DNA of 64,000 bases from Liolophura sinensis. Its lineage: Eukaryota > Mollusca > Polyplacophora > Chitonida > Chitonidae. Numbering within the stretch: the first letter of the stretch is position 1; each line of letters begins with the position of its first letter. The translations under genes and the position numbers were made by a program. The DNA lies in contig NC_088305.1 in NCBI RefSeq assembly GCF_032854445.1, positions 11,765,717-11,829,716 of the forward strand, in the 5' to 3' direction. Below, piece by piece: positions 50,935 to 62,146 of the stretch. A model generated the notes under the pieces. The model was not told the origin of the DNA. It made no database searches and saw only the letters and a list, made by a program, of their open reading frames with translations.

Positions 50935-51395
50935 ACCCAATTTTTTCAGGATGCTAGGTATCGTCCGCGCTCTGGACGTCTACGAGTACCGACGCCTGCG
51001 CAAGATCGGTGGGTTTGTTTCACATCTCGGAAACAGACGTCGTCCTTTTCCTGCAGCGTCACGGTAACATTTCAGCAGGACAGTGCTCGACCATATACGG
51101 CTAGGGCGACAAGAGCATTTGTGGATGCAAACAACTTTCATGTGGACACTTAGCATGAAAATTCACGTGATTTAACACCTTTGAGTATGTTTGGGACGAA
51201 AAGGACGGACGCTTGAGACGGCAGCGACGCCAGACGCAAAACGTTGGCGCAATGCCTAGAGAAATAACCAGGATCTGGGCGGAGATTCCGCAAGCATTCC
51301 TTGTTTGTCTGGTGACTGCGCAGAAACTATCGACGCTCGTGGTGGACATAGTCGTTACTGAGCTTGCCAACCTTCATTATGACCTTTCCTCCGTC
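50935..51395 (+). mobile_element. Tc1-like DNA transposon relic with a large internal deletion
   Basis: 50953-51012 reads ARYRPRSGRLRVPTPAQDRW, the linker after the Tc1 helix-turn-helix. 51070-51144 reads FQQDSARPYTARATRAFVDA then NNFHV, the block around the second catalytic Asp. 51180-51320 reads FEYVWDEKDGRLRRQRRQTQ and ends in IPQAF, around the final acidic residue. Most of the catalytic domain between the first two blocks is missing and the last block is in another frame, so it is dead. Terminal inverted repeats were not found. Confidence 0.75.
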
Positions 51396-51662
51396 AATGA
51401 CCTTGGACACACGCCAGCGACATGACTTAAATAACCGTTTGTTGTTTGCGCATTGACAATGGGTTTTTCTTCGACCATGAAAAGAAAAAAAAAAGACAGA
51501 GTGTATTTGAAAATAGAATAACAATATAATAATATCTATACACAGTTACTTTGTTGAGTAAAGTATGCAAGGGTGAGAAGGAGAGAACATCACAAACGTA
51601 CACAAATTATTGGAAAAGCAGAGCATATTTATCTAAATACGTACAATCTGGACATACCGAAA

Positions 51663-51859
51663 GGAATTTATTTATTCGATTGATTCTTTACGTCGTACAC
51701 ACAAATATTCATTTATACGACGTCGGCCAGCATTAAAGTGGGAGGAAACTAGGCAGAGCCCGTGAGAAACCCACGACCATCCGCAGGTTGCCTGGAGACA
51801 ATCCCACGTATGGCCGGAGAGAAAGTCAGCATGAACTGAAACTCACAGAGACCGCATTG
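51663..51859 (-). repeat. SINE-A, 5' truncated
   Basis: Flanked by TACCGAAA at 51655-51662 and 51860-51867. Confidence 0.82.
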
Positions 51860-51963
51860 TACCGAAACAAAAGTATAGAAACATATACAGACACCTCACA
51901 CTGGAAAACACATCACAGGACATACAAATCATTACATTTCACACAGTAAACATCATCTGTACT

Positions 51964-52150
51964 GTGGCCTATGTGACCAAGTGGTTAGCTTGCCAGTGCG
52001 GCGCAATGACCTGAAAGCCTCTCAATGCGGTCGTTTTGATTTCAGGTCCAGCTCATGCTGGCTTCGTCTCCGACTATTCGTGGGAGGGACTGTCAGCGAT
52101 CCGCGACCGCCGTCGTATATATGAAATCTTCCTGAGTACTGTGAAAAACG
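51964..52150 (+). repeat. SINE-A, diverged, core shortened
   Basis: Head (GACCAAGTGGTTAGCTTGCC) through B box and a shortened core. Confidence 0.65.
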
Positions 52151-52380
52151 AGTCTAACACACTTCTATTTGTTGCCCAGTCAGGGGTATCCTTGGGTGGA
52201 GGAGTTTTCTGAACATCTAAAGGAATAAATGAATGAATGACCCACAACCATATATAGCATTCTCTCTGCGTCGTTTGGCATGTCTCTGAACCCTTCATCA
52301 AGTTCCAATTTCGAACTTTCATCTTTAAAATGGAAGTTTGAAAGTAAAATACTCTCCGGTAGTACGCAACCATAGTCGTG

Positions 52381-52489
52381 AGTTCCTGGTTTCCTTCCAC
52401 CATAATGCTGGCTGTTGTCGTGTAATTGAAGTATTCTCGAGTACGGCGTAAAAACACCAATCCAATAAATCAAAGAAATAAATAATTAA
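52381..52489 (+). repeat. SINE-A 3' part
   Basis: GTTCCTGGTTTCCTTCCACC to an AAAT-like tail. Confidence 0.75.
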
Positions 52490-52722
52490 ACATAGTTTTT
52501 AGACACACAGCTGCGAATCTGAAACTCAATGGTTGACAATGAACACAACGTTTAGGATGACGCTACACTTGATGAGATGAATTTCATGATTGATTGAATG
52601 ATGTTTCATCCTAAGAAACACTCCATTGCCTCATTCGTGTTAGGATAGCACCATATTGAAAGCACCGCGTCCAGCCTTCAGAACACTATAATATCTGCTT
52701 ACGTGCTCTGTAACAGACGTTT

Positions 52723-52790
52723 GAAATGAATGATTATGCCTGAACGCCACATCGGCAATTTTTCAGCCATATCTGTTATATTCCAACTGT
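52723..52790 (+). repeat. Short repeat with a CCACATCGGCAATWTTTCAG core
   Basis: Also at 56995-57060 and, diverged, near 61876-61920; probably the tail of another molluscan SINE. Confidence 0.4.
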
Positions 52791-53039
52791 TACAATAACA
52801 TGAAGTTTGAAACATAAAGTTTGGAAGTTTGGAATATAACAAAATGTAGAATGTTGAGAAGGCCTTTCATTTCTTTTCCTATGTAAATTCTCCTCACCAG
52901 GGGATCTTTCTCTGTTTCTTTAAACGGCCTTCAAATATTTGATGACAGCATCGCCAGGTCAGCTGGTCACGTCTTTCCTCTTTGTAATCCCAAGTTCTCG
53001 ACGCAAATAACATCTATCAGATTATTATTAATATTTGTA

Positions 53040-53484
53040 AAGTCTGGTTTGTGGATGTCCTATGGACAGCGGCTCATGGGTCAATCGGGTAGTGCGTGTC
53101 TGGTGCATGACATTTTTGGGGTGAGAACGAAGGTGAGAAGGAAGGGAGGAGCTTGTGGTGGGGAATTTGGGTGACCGATGTGGTCCATCTATCTGATTAT
53201 ACCATTCGTGAAATCCTTGGTGTGCTTCCTGCTGGGTTATCCGCAGATTCACTCAGTTGGCACTCTGTGGAGGCTGGAGGACACGGATGGCGAACCTCTA
53301 AATATGACGTGTACATATCTTGCCTTGTAGCATTTGTAAGATCCTGCGTGTTGGGGGACGATTTCAATCAACGTCACAACTTGTTACTGCAAAAACTAGT
53401 GGGTCAAGGTTATTCCATCAAACGCCGTCACTCCAAGTTTCTTAAGTTTTACAATGAGTATATTTCTCTTCTGAGTAAATATTG
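53040..53484 (+). mobile_element. Retroelement fossil, C-terminal reverse-transcriptase region
   Basis: The last part reads like the C-terminus of a reverse-transcriptase protein widespread in aquatic invertebrates, recalled as a YISQLVRYARAC-type block followed by a KLLxQGYxxxRL ... FKKFYxRY block. Class (non-LTR or Penelope-like) is not resolved. Only the 3' end is present, so it is a broken, old copy. Confidence 0.45.
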
Positions 53485-53502
53485 ACACAGCCTCCAGAAT
53501 CG

Positions 53503-54166
53503 CACCGCTTCATGAATGTGTCCAATTCCGCTTAACCCGGGGCAAAGGATCGTATATTCATCGTGTTGAACATACGGAGAGCTACTGGGAAACATATTGT
53601 TATCGACAACTGGTATTCTAGCATGATGCACGGTTTGAATACTGATTTTACTCTGAGAACTCGCTTAGAACATAACCGGCATCTTTCCAACACCATTGAA
53701 AACTGTTGACTGCTTCTGTTTGCATGATTTCGTCGTTTTGGGAATGGGCCTTGCGCTTATTGACCTGGAACGTTCTTATTGGTTGACGACTGGTATCCGC
53801 TCGCACAGATTTCCTCTTTTGCATTGTGGCATTAAAAAATAATAAATTAAAAAATCCTTTAATAATTCAAATTTTAGACTACGAAAGTACGAAAATAGGA
53901 CGGAATTATACAAAGAGAAGAAGTCAACAGTTTTCAGTGATGTTGGAAAGTCGCAAGGTATGTTCTAGGCAATCGAATGAAATCAGTATTCAAACCGTGT
54001 ACCATGCTAGAATATAAGTTTTCGATAATAAAATATGTATCTCAGTTGCACTTTGATAGCAACTGTTCACACATCGAAAGTGGCGATTTAATGCAACACG
54101 TTGAATATACAGCTAACAGCCCCGCGTTAAGCGGAATTAAACACAATCATGAAGCAGCTGGGTATT
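53503..54166. mobile_element. Foldback element with ~160-bp terminal inverted repeats
   Basis: The left arm (CTTCATGAATGTGTCCAATT ... GGTTTGAATACTGATTT, 53510-53655) is the imperfect reverse complement of the right arm (AAATCAGTATTCAAACC ... CACAATCATGAAG, 53979-54157). No transposase is visible between, so it is non-autonomous. Confidence 0.65.
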
Positions 54167-54844
54167 TGTGTACCACGACAGAAGCGAAATATGAAAGAAT
54201 TTATTACCCGACCTTAAAGTAAGATACAGGTTTTAATTGCTATTGTTGCTCTGGGAATGGGAGTTATTGTTATCACGGACCTATCAAGGTCAGTTCTGCA
54301 AGTATGACATGTCTGGTAAGTGCTGTTAAGATGGTGGACAAAACTTGACGGCATACTACGCATTCTCTGGAAGTGAGGCCATGTGCGAGGATTTCTTTGG
54401 TGATTGCAGTTTTACCCCTTCATGGCGTACGAGTGGAATACCAATGTCGGATATTACATATTTAATTATGCATCAGAGTGAGACAAGAATCTCGCCTAAA
54501 ATTACTTGACATATCCCGAAGTATTTTTGCCTCACTTCTATTAAATTTTACACTATCCCTGCATTCAAGTCGACACGATGTATTAAATCTAAGGGCGAAG
54601 TCCGTTTATCACCATGTACATTCCACCATGCTCTGACTAAATGAATGATAATATTTCAGCGCTATGTCGGAGTATGTTGTCGAGGATATCTTTACAATAA
54701 ACGGCAGTAAATGATATTCACCAGCCCTCTGGAAAGGGAAGCAAATCTTGTATGCGGAACAACATTGCCCTCTGCCTATTTGAATAACAATGTCAGCTAT
54801 GATTGTCCATGATCACCGGTGTTGGTATTGAAATCAGTGGCATT
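54167..54844. other. No gene seen
   Basis: Unique AT-rich sequence. Confidence 0.35.
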
Positions 54845-55192
54845 CTTATTTAAGTTAGTAGAGCTTCCGCTTCGGGGGCAGTAGATCCAGGGTCAACCCT
54901 GTCGGGGCACATCTATGACCTTAAAAGAGGAAGTTGTAGCTTCCTCGCTTGGCGTTCAGCATGAAAGGGATAGTGCAACAACTGGTTGACCTGTATCAGT
55001 ATAATACCTCGGGCGGGCAGATTACTTGCCTTCGGTAAGGCATCTCAGTAAAGCAGCACTGGACAAAAGGGCGGTGGAAATCCGTCCTGCAACAAGGGGA
55101 CACGTTACATGTATTCTATGGACTTCGTCGTCATATGACTGTAAAATTGTTAAGTATGGCGTTAAACCCTACGTACTCACTCCATATAAATA
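54845..55192 (+). repeat. SINE-B, near full length
   Basis: Head TTAGTAGAGCTTCCGCTTCG, body, tail AAATTGTTAAGTATGGCGTT, short ACTCACTCC end. Confidence 0.8.
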
Positions 55193-55375
55193 CTGGGCCT
55201 CCTTGGTTCAGTTGGTTAGCGTCCTATCTCTAGAGTTCAAGTCTAGCTCATGCTAGCTTCCTCTCCGGACGTATGTGGGAAGGTCTACCAACAACCTCGT
55301 GGGTTTCCCACGGGTTCGACCCGGTTTCCTATCCGCAGTACGGCGTGAAACATCAATTAAATAAATAAATATATG
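55193..55375 (+). repeat. SINE-A, core deleted, directly behind a SINE-B
   Basis: Head GGGCCTCCTTGGTTCAGTTG, B box, then a shortened core and tail. Confidence 0.8.
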
Positions 55376-55451
55376 TATTTGAGTGTTGCTTAATGTCATA
55401 CTCTATAAATCTTAATTAAACGATGGTACAATTGGAATAACACCCCCACTA

Positions 55452-55560
55452 AGATAAAGCGACAAGACGCCGTATTTCACCAGAAACGTACAAACATTAC
55501 CAACTATCACACTCTTTGCTTTACTTTACACGTTGTAGTCTTTTATATATGCTTTTGTAC
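55452..55560 (-). repeat. R3 repeat, partial
   Basis: GCCGTATTTCACCAGAAACG, CCAACTATCACACT; diverged. Confidence 0.45.
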
Positions 55561-55889
55561 TTTCATTACTTTAAAGTCTTTCCAATGCGCAATGTATTTG
55601 TGCCTAAATTTACAAGATACTCCTGTCATTTGCACAGCGTATAAAAAGTGTCTACAATATGAGATAAGGTACCGTTAGCGTTTGTCTTTGGATTGAAAAG
55701 AACATTTCACTTCAATAGTTGCTGCATCACTACCTAACCATGAGGATTTGAACTTATATATGTATATATATGCAAAGATGCCGTACTACTTTTACATACT
55801 TGTTTGAACATAATGTGACAAAAGACAAACAGTATAATGAGTAAAACTGCCCAAAAAACGCCCCCAAAACCACATGCCCATTCCCACCA

Positions 55890-56030
55890 GCTTTGCGCCG
55901 TACTCCAGAATATTTCACCAATACCACAGTGACCAACAATATGAAACCAGACAGCCCAGGGAATACCCACTATCAAACGCAGGCTATAGGCAGACTTACG
56001 GGAAAGTTCAGGAGAGGAAGGCAGAATACA
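55890..56030 (-). repeat. SINE-A, diverged
   Basis: TGCGCCGTACTCCAGAATAT to AGGAGAGGAAGGCAG. Confidence 0.6.
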
Positions 56031-56265
56031 TATTTATACACTTTCCCAAAATGGTTAAACTCTTTTCCATGATTAATGACAGAGACGTGTATTTCGCTTT
56101 GTCTGTTCTGTCAGTTTATAATCTATGTGTCGAAACAGACATTCGCTTACCTGTCGTCAACCTAAGTGAACGTTCCTGGTCAATAATCGCCAGACCAATT
56201 CCCAAAACAACGTTTAACACAACCCAGGAAAGAACTAAGAAAGTATATTAAGACTGAATCATGCA

Positions 56266-56330
56266 GTATTTGATTGGGGTTTTACGCCAATCTCATGAGT
56301 ATTTCACTAAGTCAACGGTGGAAACCCCAA
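56266..56330 (-). repeat. SINE-A tail fragment
   Basis: TTGATTGGGGTTTTACGCC and a short eroded core. Confidence 0.5.
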
Positions 56331-56584
56331 GGACTTCGTATTATGCAGTAACGTAATCTCTTCTAGCGTGACAAAGAGAACGAAATGAATCCTTCGACAT
56401 CTTAGACGAATGTTATCTGAATGACTAGGCGGGTTATTTCGTAATTTGTATGGAGTTCAAATGTGCCGTCTCTTTGACAAAAAAGATTTTAATATTCAGA
56501 ATGCTACGAATTAGGTTTACAAAATGCATCTGATGTTCTACGTCACAAGAAAGAGAAATTATATGCGATAATCATTGGTGGGAC

Positions 56585-56590
56585 TTTATT
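56585..56590 (-). terminator. Poly(A) signal of the secreted-protein gene
   Basis: AATAAA on the minus strand, 23 bases after the TGA stop, giving a very short 3' UTR. Confidence 0.6.
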
Positions 56591-56613
56591 TATACGTTGT
56601 TGGAAAATGCGCT

Positions 56614-56786
56614 TCAATCTTCCGAATTTTCAACGCCGATAGTAGGAAAGCACTCAACGTGGTAAAGTGTATAGGCATCCGCCAAAAAGGGGTCTGATCC
56701 GAACTTGCATGTGCAGGTGTAGCCGTATTTGTCCTGGTATTCATCCCCATCCTTGAGTATTGGACCACCTGACGGGTCGGGACAGC
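56614..56786 (-). CDS. Secreted-protein gene exon 3
   Basis: Acceptor CTCTTGCAG, (G)CPDPSGGPILKDGDEYQDK then YGYTCTCKFGSDPFLADAYT and onward to VECFPTIGVENSED and TGA. Confidence 0.78.
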
Positions 56787-59700
56787 CTGCAAGAGGAGAA
56801 TGATTTGACATTATGAAAACATTACCGCCTCTGTCATCTGCTATATACAGACAGGAAGCAATATACTGCTTCCGTCCTTACCTCTTTTAAGGCAGACTTG
56901 CACAACGGACTGTTATGCAGATTTTGTGGCTGTCAAATCTCAAAACATAATGCTGTGACAGACCCAAAGACTAACCGACATTTGGAAACAGTGAATGAAT
57001 GGTTATGGCTTAGCGCCACATCGGCAATATTTCAGCTGTATCGTGGACAATGAAAACTGTGATAAACGTGCATATACCGTAGGATTCTATGGGGCAGGGC
57101 CTTCAAATAGCTGCTGTTTTAAGCATTTACATGAATAAAGAATAAACCCCTAACCGAGGTAAACTGACGGGTAGCCAGTCTTCACTGGTTTCGTGTAACT
57201 ATTTGCCAGCTGTCACACTGTCGTTGCTGCTCTGGTTTTACTCTCTATGCTGCGCGTCTTTAATTATACTTCATAATGTGGGTTATGTCCCATTCTCGTA
57301 TTGGTGTATGGCGTCAAACACGAAAGTATATAAATAAATCGGTACATGAATGAATATATAAGACGGAAAATAAATTACACAGCTCTCATGTATACTGTAT
57401 TCCTGCATAAACCAGGATTCTCCTTGTGCATTAATAAGCATCACCTAGGTCTGGCCGCCTTTCATTGTTTTAATGTTGTTGTACCCTCAACAAAAATATA
57501 AACGCACAAACCAACGGTGCTTTGTTAAAAGGGCCTTTCAAAAAACATAGAGAGTAAAACCAGAGCAGCGACGACAGGGTGATAGACGTACAGCATAGAG
57601 AGTAAGACCAGAGCAGCGACGACTGTGTGATAGACGTACAGCATAGAGAGTAAGACCAGAGCAGCGACGACGGTGTGATAGACATACAACATAGAGAGTA
57701 AAACCAGAGCAGCGACGACAGGTAGATAGACGTACAGCATAGAGAGTAAAACCAGAGCAGCGACGACGGTGTGATAGCTGGCAAATGGTCACACTTAACC
57801 GGTGAAATACAGCCTCTTGTCAATTTACCTCAGATAGGGTTTTATTCTCACTCTGGCTTGTCACTGTCCTATGTGTGAAAGATTCTTAAACATAGACCAA
57901 AACCCATAATGCAAATCAAATTGTTCAATTAAACATTTAAGAAAATTAACGAAAACACTATTATTAGCGGTATGAATTATATAGTCCAAGTAAACATGCA
58001 GTGTGCATAGCCATATGTGGAAACGAATAAAGTAAAGGTAGAGACTTTAATTGTCTTCAAACACTGGAATGTGAATCTGAGTGGGGCATTAAGGTATAAT
58101 AAACCAACTAATCAGTCTTGTTTTTCCTTTTCACTATTTTCTAGAGCTTTTCTTTTGTCAACTATAGCAAGGGGGTGGCAAGTCGAGACCTGAGCGAGTT
58201 CATCATGCCTTGATAAATCCAAACGTGAAGCTCTAACTGCCTGATTCATCTGGTACACTCCAGCTGTATCACAGTTCTGACCAATTTGTTGCTTAGGTTT
58301 ATCACCCAGATGCCATCACAAAGGCAAGAGAACATGCATACTCCAGACTTCCACGACAGAAATATACAGAAGTCCAGAGATGAAATCGTCACTGGACAGC
58401 AAACCAGGTTTTATTTCGAACAGTGCAAGGAGCAAGGCCTGATCGCAAAAGACAGAAACCTCTTTTTCGACAGTGTTCGGCGACTGCTGCCACGTATATA
58501 ACTCAAAAGTTTCCAGCATCATGCAACCTGCGGCTCTGGATGATCCTTTACTGCAAAAGGCCTATGTCACTGGTATCCTGAGGAGAACAGAAGCCAAGTT
58601 CTCCGACCTGCTCTGCCTTGTGCATACGTTTCCCTGTATAATGCCAGATGGCCTCCTAAGGTGATTTTTAGATCCACTTCTTTACGTATCAAGTGGATAT
58701 CCTGCCTGAAGTGGACCCAAATATGAATGTGAACCGACGAGTCTCGACACAGGTTGGGATTGCTAAAGCAACCTGACAGCACATAACCGAAGTATGAACA
58801 GTTAGCATAAAACATCACGTAAGATCAGAACTATTTTTGCTAATTCTGCATAAGAAGTTCTACATTCCAAGTGCGGAGTGCGGAGTACGAGTTGAAGACC
58901 ACCTATCAAGAACTGACAATTCCGGACATTTCTTACCCTAGTATGCACTACCAATCAAAAATATACACTGAACAAAACAAGAAACATTTTTCATGTGTTA
59001 TTTTATGTTACAAATATACCCATACGGAACAAGGTGTTTTGCCAGTGGATAAATCCGGTTTCTGGGCTTAATGAGCGTACACTAAAACAGGATTAAGGTA
59101 TGCTTGGTGCACCCTCCAGAGTCAAAAATAGCGTGATCGGGTCAGTTTTTCTTTTCAAAGAAACTTGTTCCATGCCCCATTGGCCTCATTCTCGCATTCA
59201 CAATAACAAGGCAACGTTGCCTGATTGACCGTTTAACAACCCGTAAGCCTGACATTCTGGGTTTGACGTCTCAAGGTACCAAAACTTTTCCCAAGAGCAT
59301 TCCGTACGTGGTCGATGCGATTGAGGTCAGGTGATCTCGATGGCCATTCCATGACGTCAATATTTTGCAGGAAATTTCGTGTCAAAACCAGCGTGCGTGG
59401 TGTCCCGTAGACATATTTGAATTGAGGCCTGGACGATGAACAGCCATGAACGGCACCAGCTGCGAGACAGGACCTGATCCCGATTTCCCGCTTCAATGAG
59501 GTTCCCACGCATTACTAGAGGACTGCAGCGCATGATCCCACAGAAACACTCTATACCATTACGCTACCACAACAAAAGCGATTCATATGCCTAAATCAGT
59601 TACGCATTAGTAATGACAAGTGTCATGGATACGTACAAATTTTAATATAGAGGAAATATAACACATAAAGAGGCTAATTTGCTCGCTTTATGCGTTAAAG

Positions 59701-61135
59701 CAAACTGAAGCGTCAGGGTCCCTAGGGTCACGGTGATGAGCCAGAGGATAAAAGCTGACCATAGGTCCACCCAAGGAGATTAGTGGTGAGGCTAAGACTT
59801 CGCAGCCCGCATGTGTCCAGCTCTGACAGGGATTTTTCTGTAGCGTGAACTGGTTACAATTTTGATTTGCCTCAGAAGGTAGTGTGCTGGACCTCGCAAG
59901 TAGATACCGTAGTTTAAATCCAGGTGTGAACCAAAGAGTAAATCTTTTTAACCATTATAGATCAAGTAGGCGTATAGATCGACACATGCGCTTTAAGGAG
60001 AACTGTATAATGACACACAAATGCTTACCGTTCCACAGACAGTTCTTAACGGGATCGGAATTGTCATTCCCTCCCTCCATGTAGAAAAGGTCGCTTCGGA
60101 TGCATTCACATCGTTTGTCCCCTTCGTCCCATTCCTCACCCAGCCTCCGGCTGTTTCCGGATGTGTCCAGGCAGTATTCTGTAATAACACATACAACATA
60201 TCAAATTAAAGTTCACCACCTCATGGGCTAATACCACACAGCCCTGTACCAGTCATATAATAGCCGGCAGTAGACGAGAAGGTATTTTCCCCATAAAGTA
60301 GGATTACCCAAAAGAAATTAAATAAAAATAAAAAAATAAAAACATTCATTGGTGTTTAACGCTGTGCTTGAGAATATTTTTACTTATATGCCAAAGCATG
60401 TTCTGCAGAGATCAAACACTGGGATTTAACACAACTTGATCATGTAATGAACTAGTTCTTGAAATGTTTTTAACGTTGTGCTAAAATGTCTCTGGTAAAA
60501 ACGGATGAGAGCCTTCCGACTTGCATTTATTACTAGTACCACCACTAGAAACAGCATAATAATCGTTATTTAGTCTTAAACTCCCTATCTACAGCTTGGA
60601 ACACGATGAAAGATGTGCAGCAAAGAAAGTAAAGAAAGAGTATATTCCGTTGCAACACAAGTTAAATGGATATGTTCTTTCATTTGAATTTGAAGTCAGA
60701 AAGCAAATATTTCGTTGTACTAATTTAGTGAATGTCCACCTGACGAAAGTTGACTGTATTAATAGAATTTGCCCTATTCGCAAGTGAACAGTTACACGAT
60801 TGCAATATAATAAAAGACTTACAGCACAGGGAAAAAAACCCAGAGCAGAGACCATGTAACCGGTGAAACAGGGCCTGTTGTCAGTTTAACCCAGATACCG
60901 TTTTACTCTGTCGTTACAACTTCGCCTTATCCCTCATCCAACCGTCCAAAGATGTTAGGCTTTATATTTTAGACCAACCTCCTCTATGTTACACGTAACT
61001 ACTCCGTTTAAACACACTCAAAACTTTCCGTAATGAGAGTTGAAACTAAGGAGGCAAAAAGTACTTACGTTTTAGAACGGTGGCCTGACAGGCAGCAAAA
61101 AGCATAGCAGTGCAGATAAACAGTTTCCCGACCAT
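56614..61135 (-). CDS. Small secreted cysteine-rich protein (three exons, 129 residues)
   Basis: Three exons join in frame (phases 1 and 1) with good GT-AG sites. Exon 1 encodes MVGKLFICTAMLFAACQATV, a textbook signal peptide with likely cleavage near QA|T. The mature part has 9 Cys in two similar modules: C-GNSRRLGEEWDEGDKRCEC and C-SGGPILKDGDEYQDKYGYTC. Each shows the G..Y/W..G....CxC pattern of the first half of a von Willebrand factor C-like domain, though neither completes a full VWC, and the protein is acidic (Asp/Glu-rich). I do not recognise a named family; extracellular matrix, shell-matrix or venom-like roles are all possible. TATA-like and poly(A) signals bracket the gene, which supports a compact, strongly expressed secreted product. 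Confidence 0.75.
57100..57265 (-). repeat. R3 repeat copy, inverted
   Basis: AAGCATTTACATGAATAAAG through CACACTGTCGTTGCTGCTCT; in intron 2 of the secreted-protein gene. Confidence 0.65.
57546..57860 (+). repeat. R3 repeat copy with a 48-bp minisatellite
   Basis: Five units start at 57546, 57594, 57642, 57690 and 57738, exactly 48 bp apart, each beginning CATAGAGAGTAA and containing CCAGAGCAGCGACGAC. After the last unit the R3 body continues once (AGCTGGCAAATGGTCACAC). Confidence 0.85.
57861..59100. other. Intron of the secreted-protein gene, no exon recognised
   Basis: 58290-58660 has modest open frames (QQTRFYFEQCKEQGLI; DPLLQKAYVTGILRRTEAKF) and lower AT content. It may be an old retroelement or gene fragment, but I cannot name it. 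Confidence 0.3.
59233..59510 (-). mobile_element. Tc1/mariner transposase relic (C-terminal part)
   Basis: RTLVLTRNFLQNIDVMEWPS, then RSPDLNRIDHVRNALGKSF: the WPSRSPDLNPIEHVW block that carries the last catalytic acidic residue. The usual P and E of NPIEH are changed to R and D and the upstream catalytic domain is not recognisable. Terminal repeats were not found. Confidence 0.8.
59511..60022. other. Intron, no features
   Basis: Unrecognised unique sequence. Confidence 0.4.
60029..60178 (-). CDS. Secreted-protein gene exon 2
   Basis: Acceptor GTTATTACAG, (Q)YCLDTSGNSRRLGEEWDE, then GDKRCECIRSDLFYMEGG and NDNSDPVKNCLWN; donor AACG|GTAAGC. Confidence 0.78.
60335..60400 (-). repeat. SINE-A tail fragment
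   Basis: CATTGGTGTTTAACGCTGTG preceded by AAAT-like repeats. Confidence 0.5.
60825..60935 (+). repeat. R3 repeat, partial
   Basis: CTTACAGCACAGGG, ACCCAGAGCAGAGAC, GTAACCGGTGAAACAGGGCC. Confidence 0.55.
61069..61135 (-). CDS. Secreted-protein gene exon 1 (signal peptide)
   Basis: The ATG at 61135 (context ACCATGG, a strong start) to VLK plus one base, donor AAAC|GTAAGT. Confidence 0.8.
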
Positions 61136-61186
61136 GGTTCCCAGTTGTGAGGGCAGTTTGATGAATGGAACTCACGATTCCATGGC

Positions 61187-61195
61187 TTTTTTATG
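61187..61195 (-). promoter_or_regulatory. TATA-like box of the secreted-protein gene
   Basis: CATAAAAAA on the minus strand, about 55 bases before the ATG, leaving room for a 5' UTR of about 25 bases. Confidence 0.4.
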
Positions 61196-61200
61196 CCTCA

Positions 61201-61947
61201 GTTTTTGCGCACAATTTGGTGAATGTCAGCTGAATTAACGAAACGTTTAGTTAAAATAGCAGTCGATTATATGCCTTATTATCTTCATTTTGAAATAAAC
61301 AATTGTAATATTATCCACCTGCATAATTGCCTAACTGATAAGTTGCCTCTGTTGGCAGCACAAATTGCTTGCAGTCATATTTATTATTTTAAGTGCCACG
61401 GCTTTGCACCAGCAGAAAAGCATTTGTGTTAATGAAATACTGTAACAGCGTGTGCTTGACCCGAAATGGCGATAACATTTTGCGTTAAACACATACGGGT
61501 TTGCGGTTTCGTCAAAGCAAGTAAACAAAGTTATAGCGAAGTTATATCATGATCATAAAATTCTACTACAACGAAACATTACCGACTTTATCTAAAAATC
61601 TTTACTATCATCTATGAGACAGATTTCCTGTAATATTCACAATGGTTGTTTCGTTTCACTTATTTAGCTTTTATTATGTGTCAGAAAATCCAGTGTATGA
61701 ATTGAAATAATAAATACATAATGCATGGATAAAAATAGATGAAATTTTCGCAGTAAAGTTATTTCGATAAAATTTGCGCACTCTGTTGTATGTTCTTCTG
61801 TTTGCGAAGTCGGTCTAGGATTATGGGCAAAATAATGTTCTCCGGTATGAGAAAATGGATAAAAAAATAATTATTGGTTAACCTCATCTCGGCAATACTT
61901 CAGACATAGAATGGCAATAAAACTAACATGCTTAAACCCAGAGCAGT
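61201..61947. other. No gene seen
   Basis: AT-rich unique DNA; a short CATCTCGGCAATACTTCAG repeat remnant lies near 61885. Confidence 0.35.
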
Positions 61948-62118
61948 GAATCGGTTTCCATTTGACCGTGACATGATGAATGGGTCTTCATTTGACAGTG
62001 AGAATATGAATGGCTTTTCATTTGACCGTGACACCATAAATGGGTTTCCATTTGACCGTGACACCATGCATGGACCGTGAGAACATGAATGGGTTTCCAT
62101 TTGACAGAGAGAAAATGA
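61948..62118. repeat. Minisatellite of about 32 bp
   Basis: About five imperfect units built on GGGTTTCCATTTGACCGTGA followed by (CA/GA)CATGAAT. Confidence 0.8.
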
Positions 62119-62146
62119 AAACAGTGAGAGAACGAGTCCTTAACAA

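Noticed and set aside
57470-57823. Repetitive 117-codon open frame on the minus strand
   Set aside because: It is the 48-bp minisatellite read in frame; all three minus frames stay open because the unit is a multiple of three.
58286-58664. Protein-coding exon pair in the secreted-protein gene intron
   Set aside because: Open frames are short and lack matching splice sites; possibly an old element, not callable.
61900-62100. Repetitive RSNGNPF-type open frame
   Set aside because: A by-product of the ~32-bp minisatellite; no start context or splice signals.
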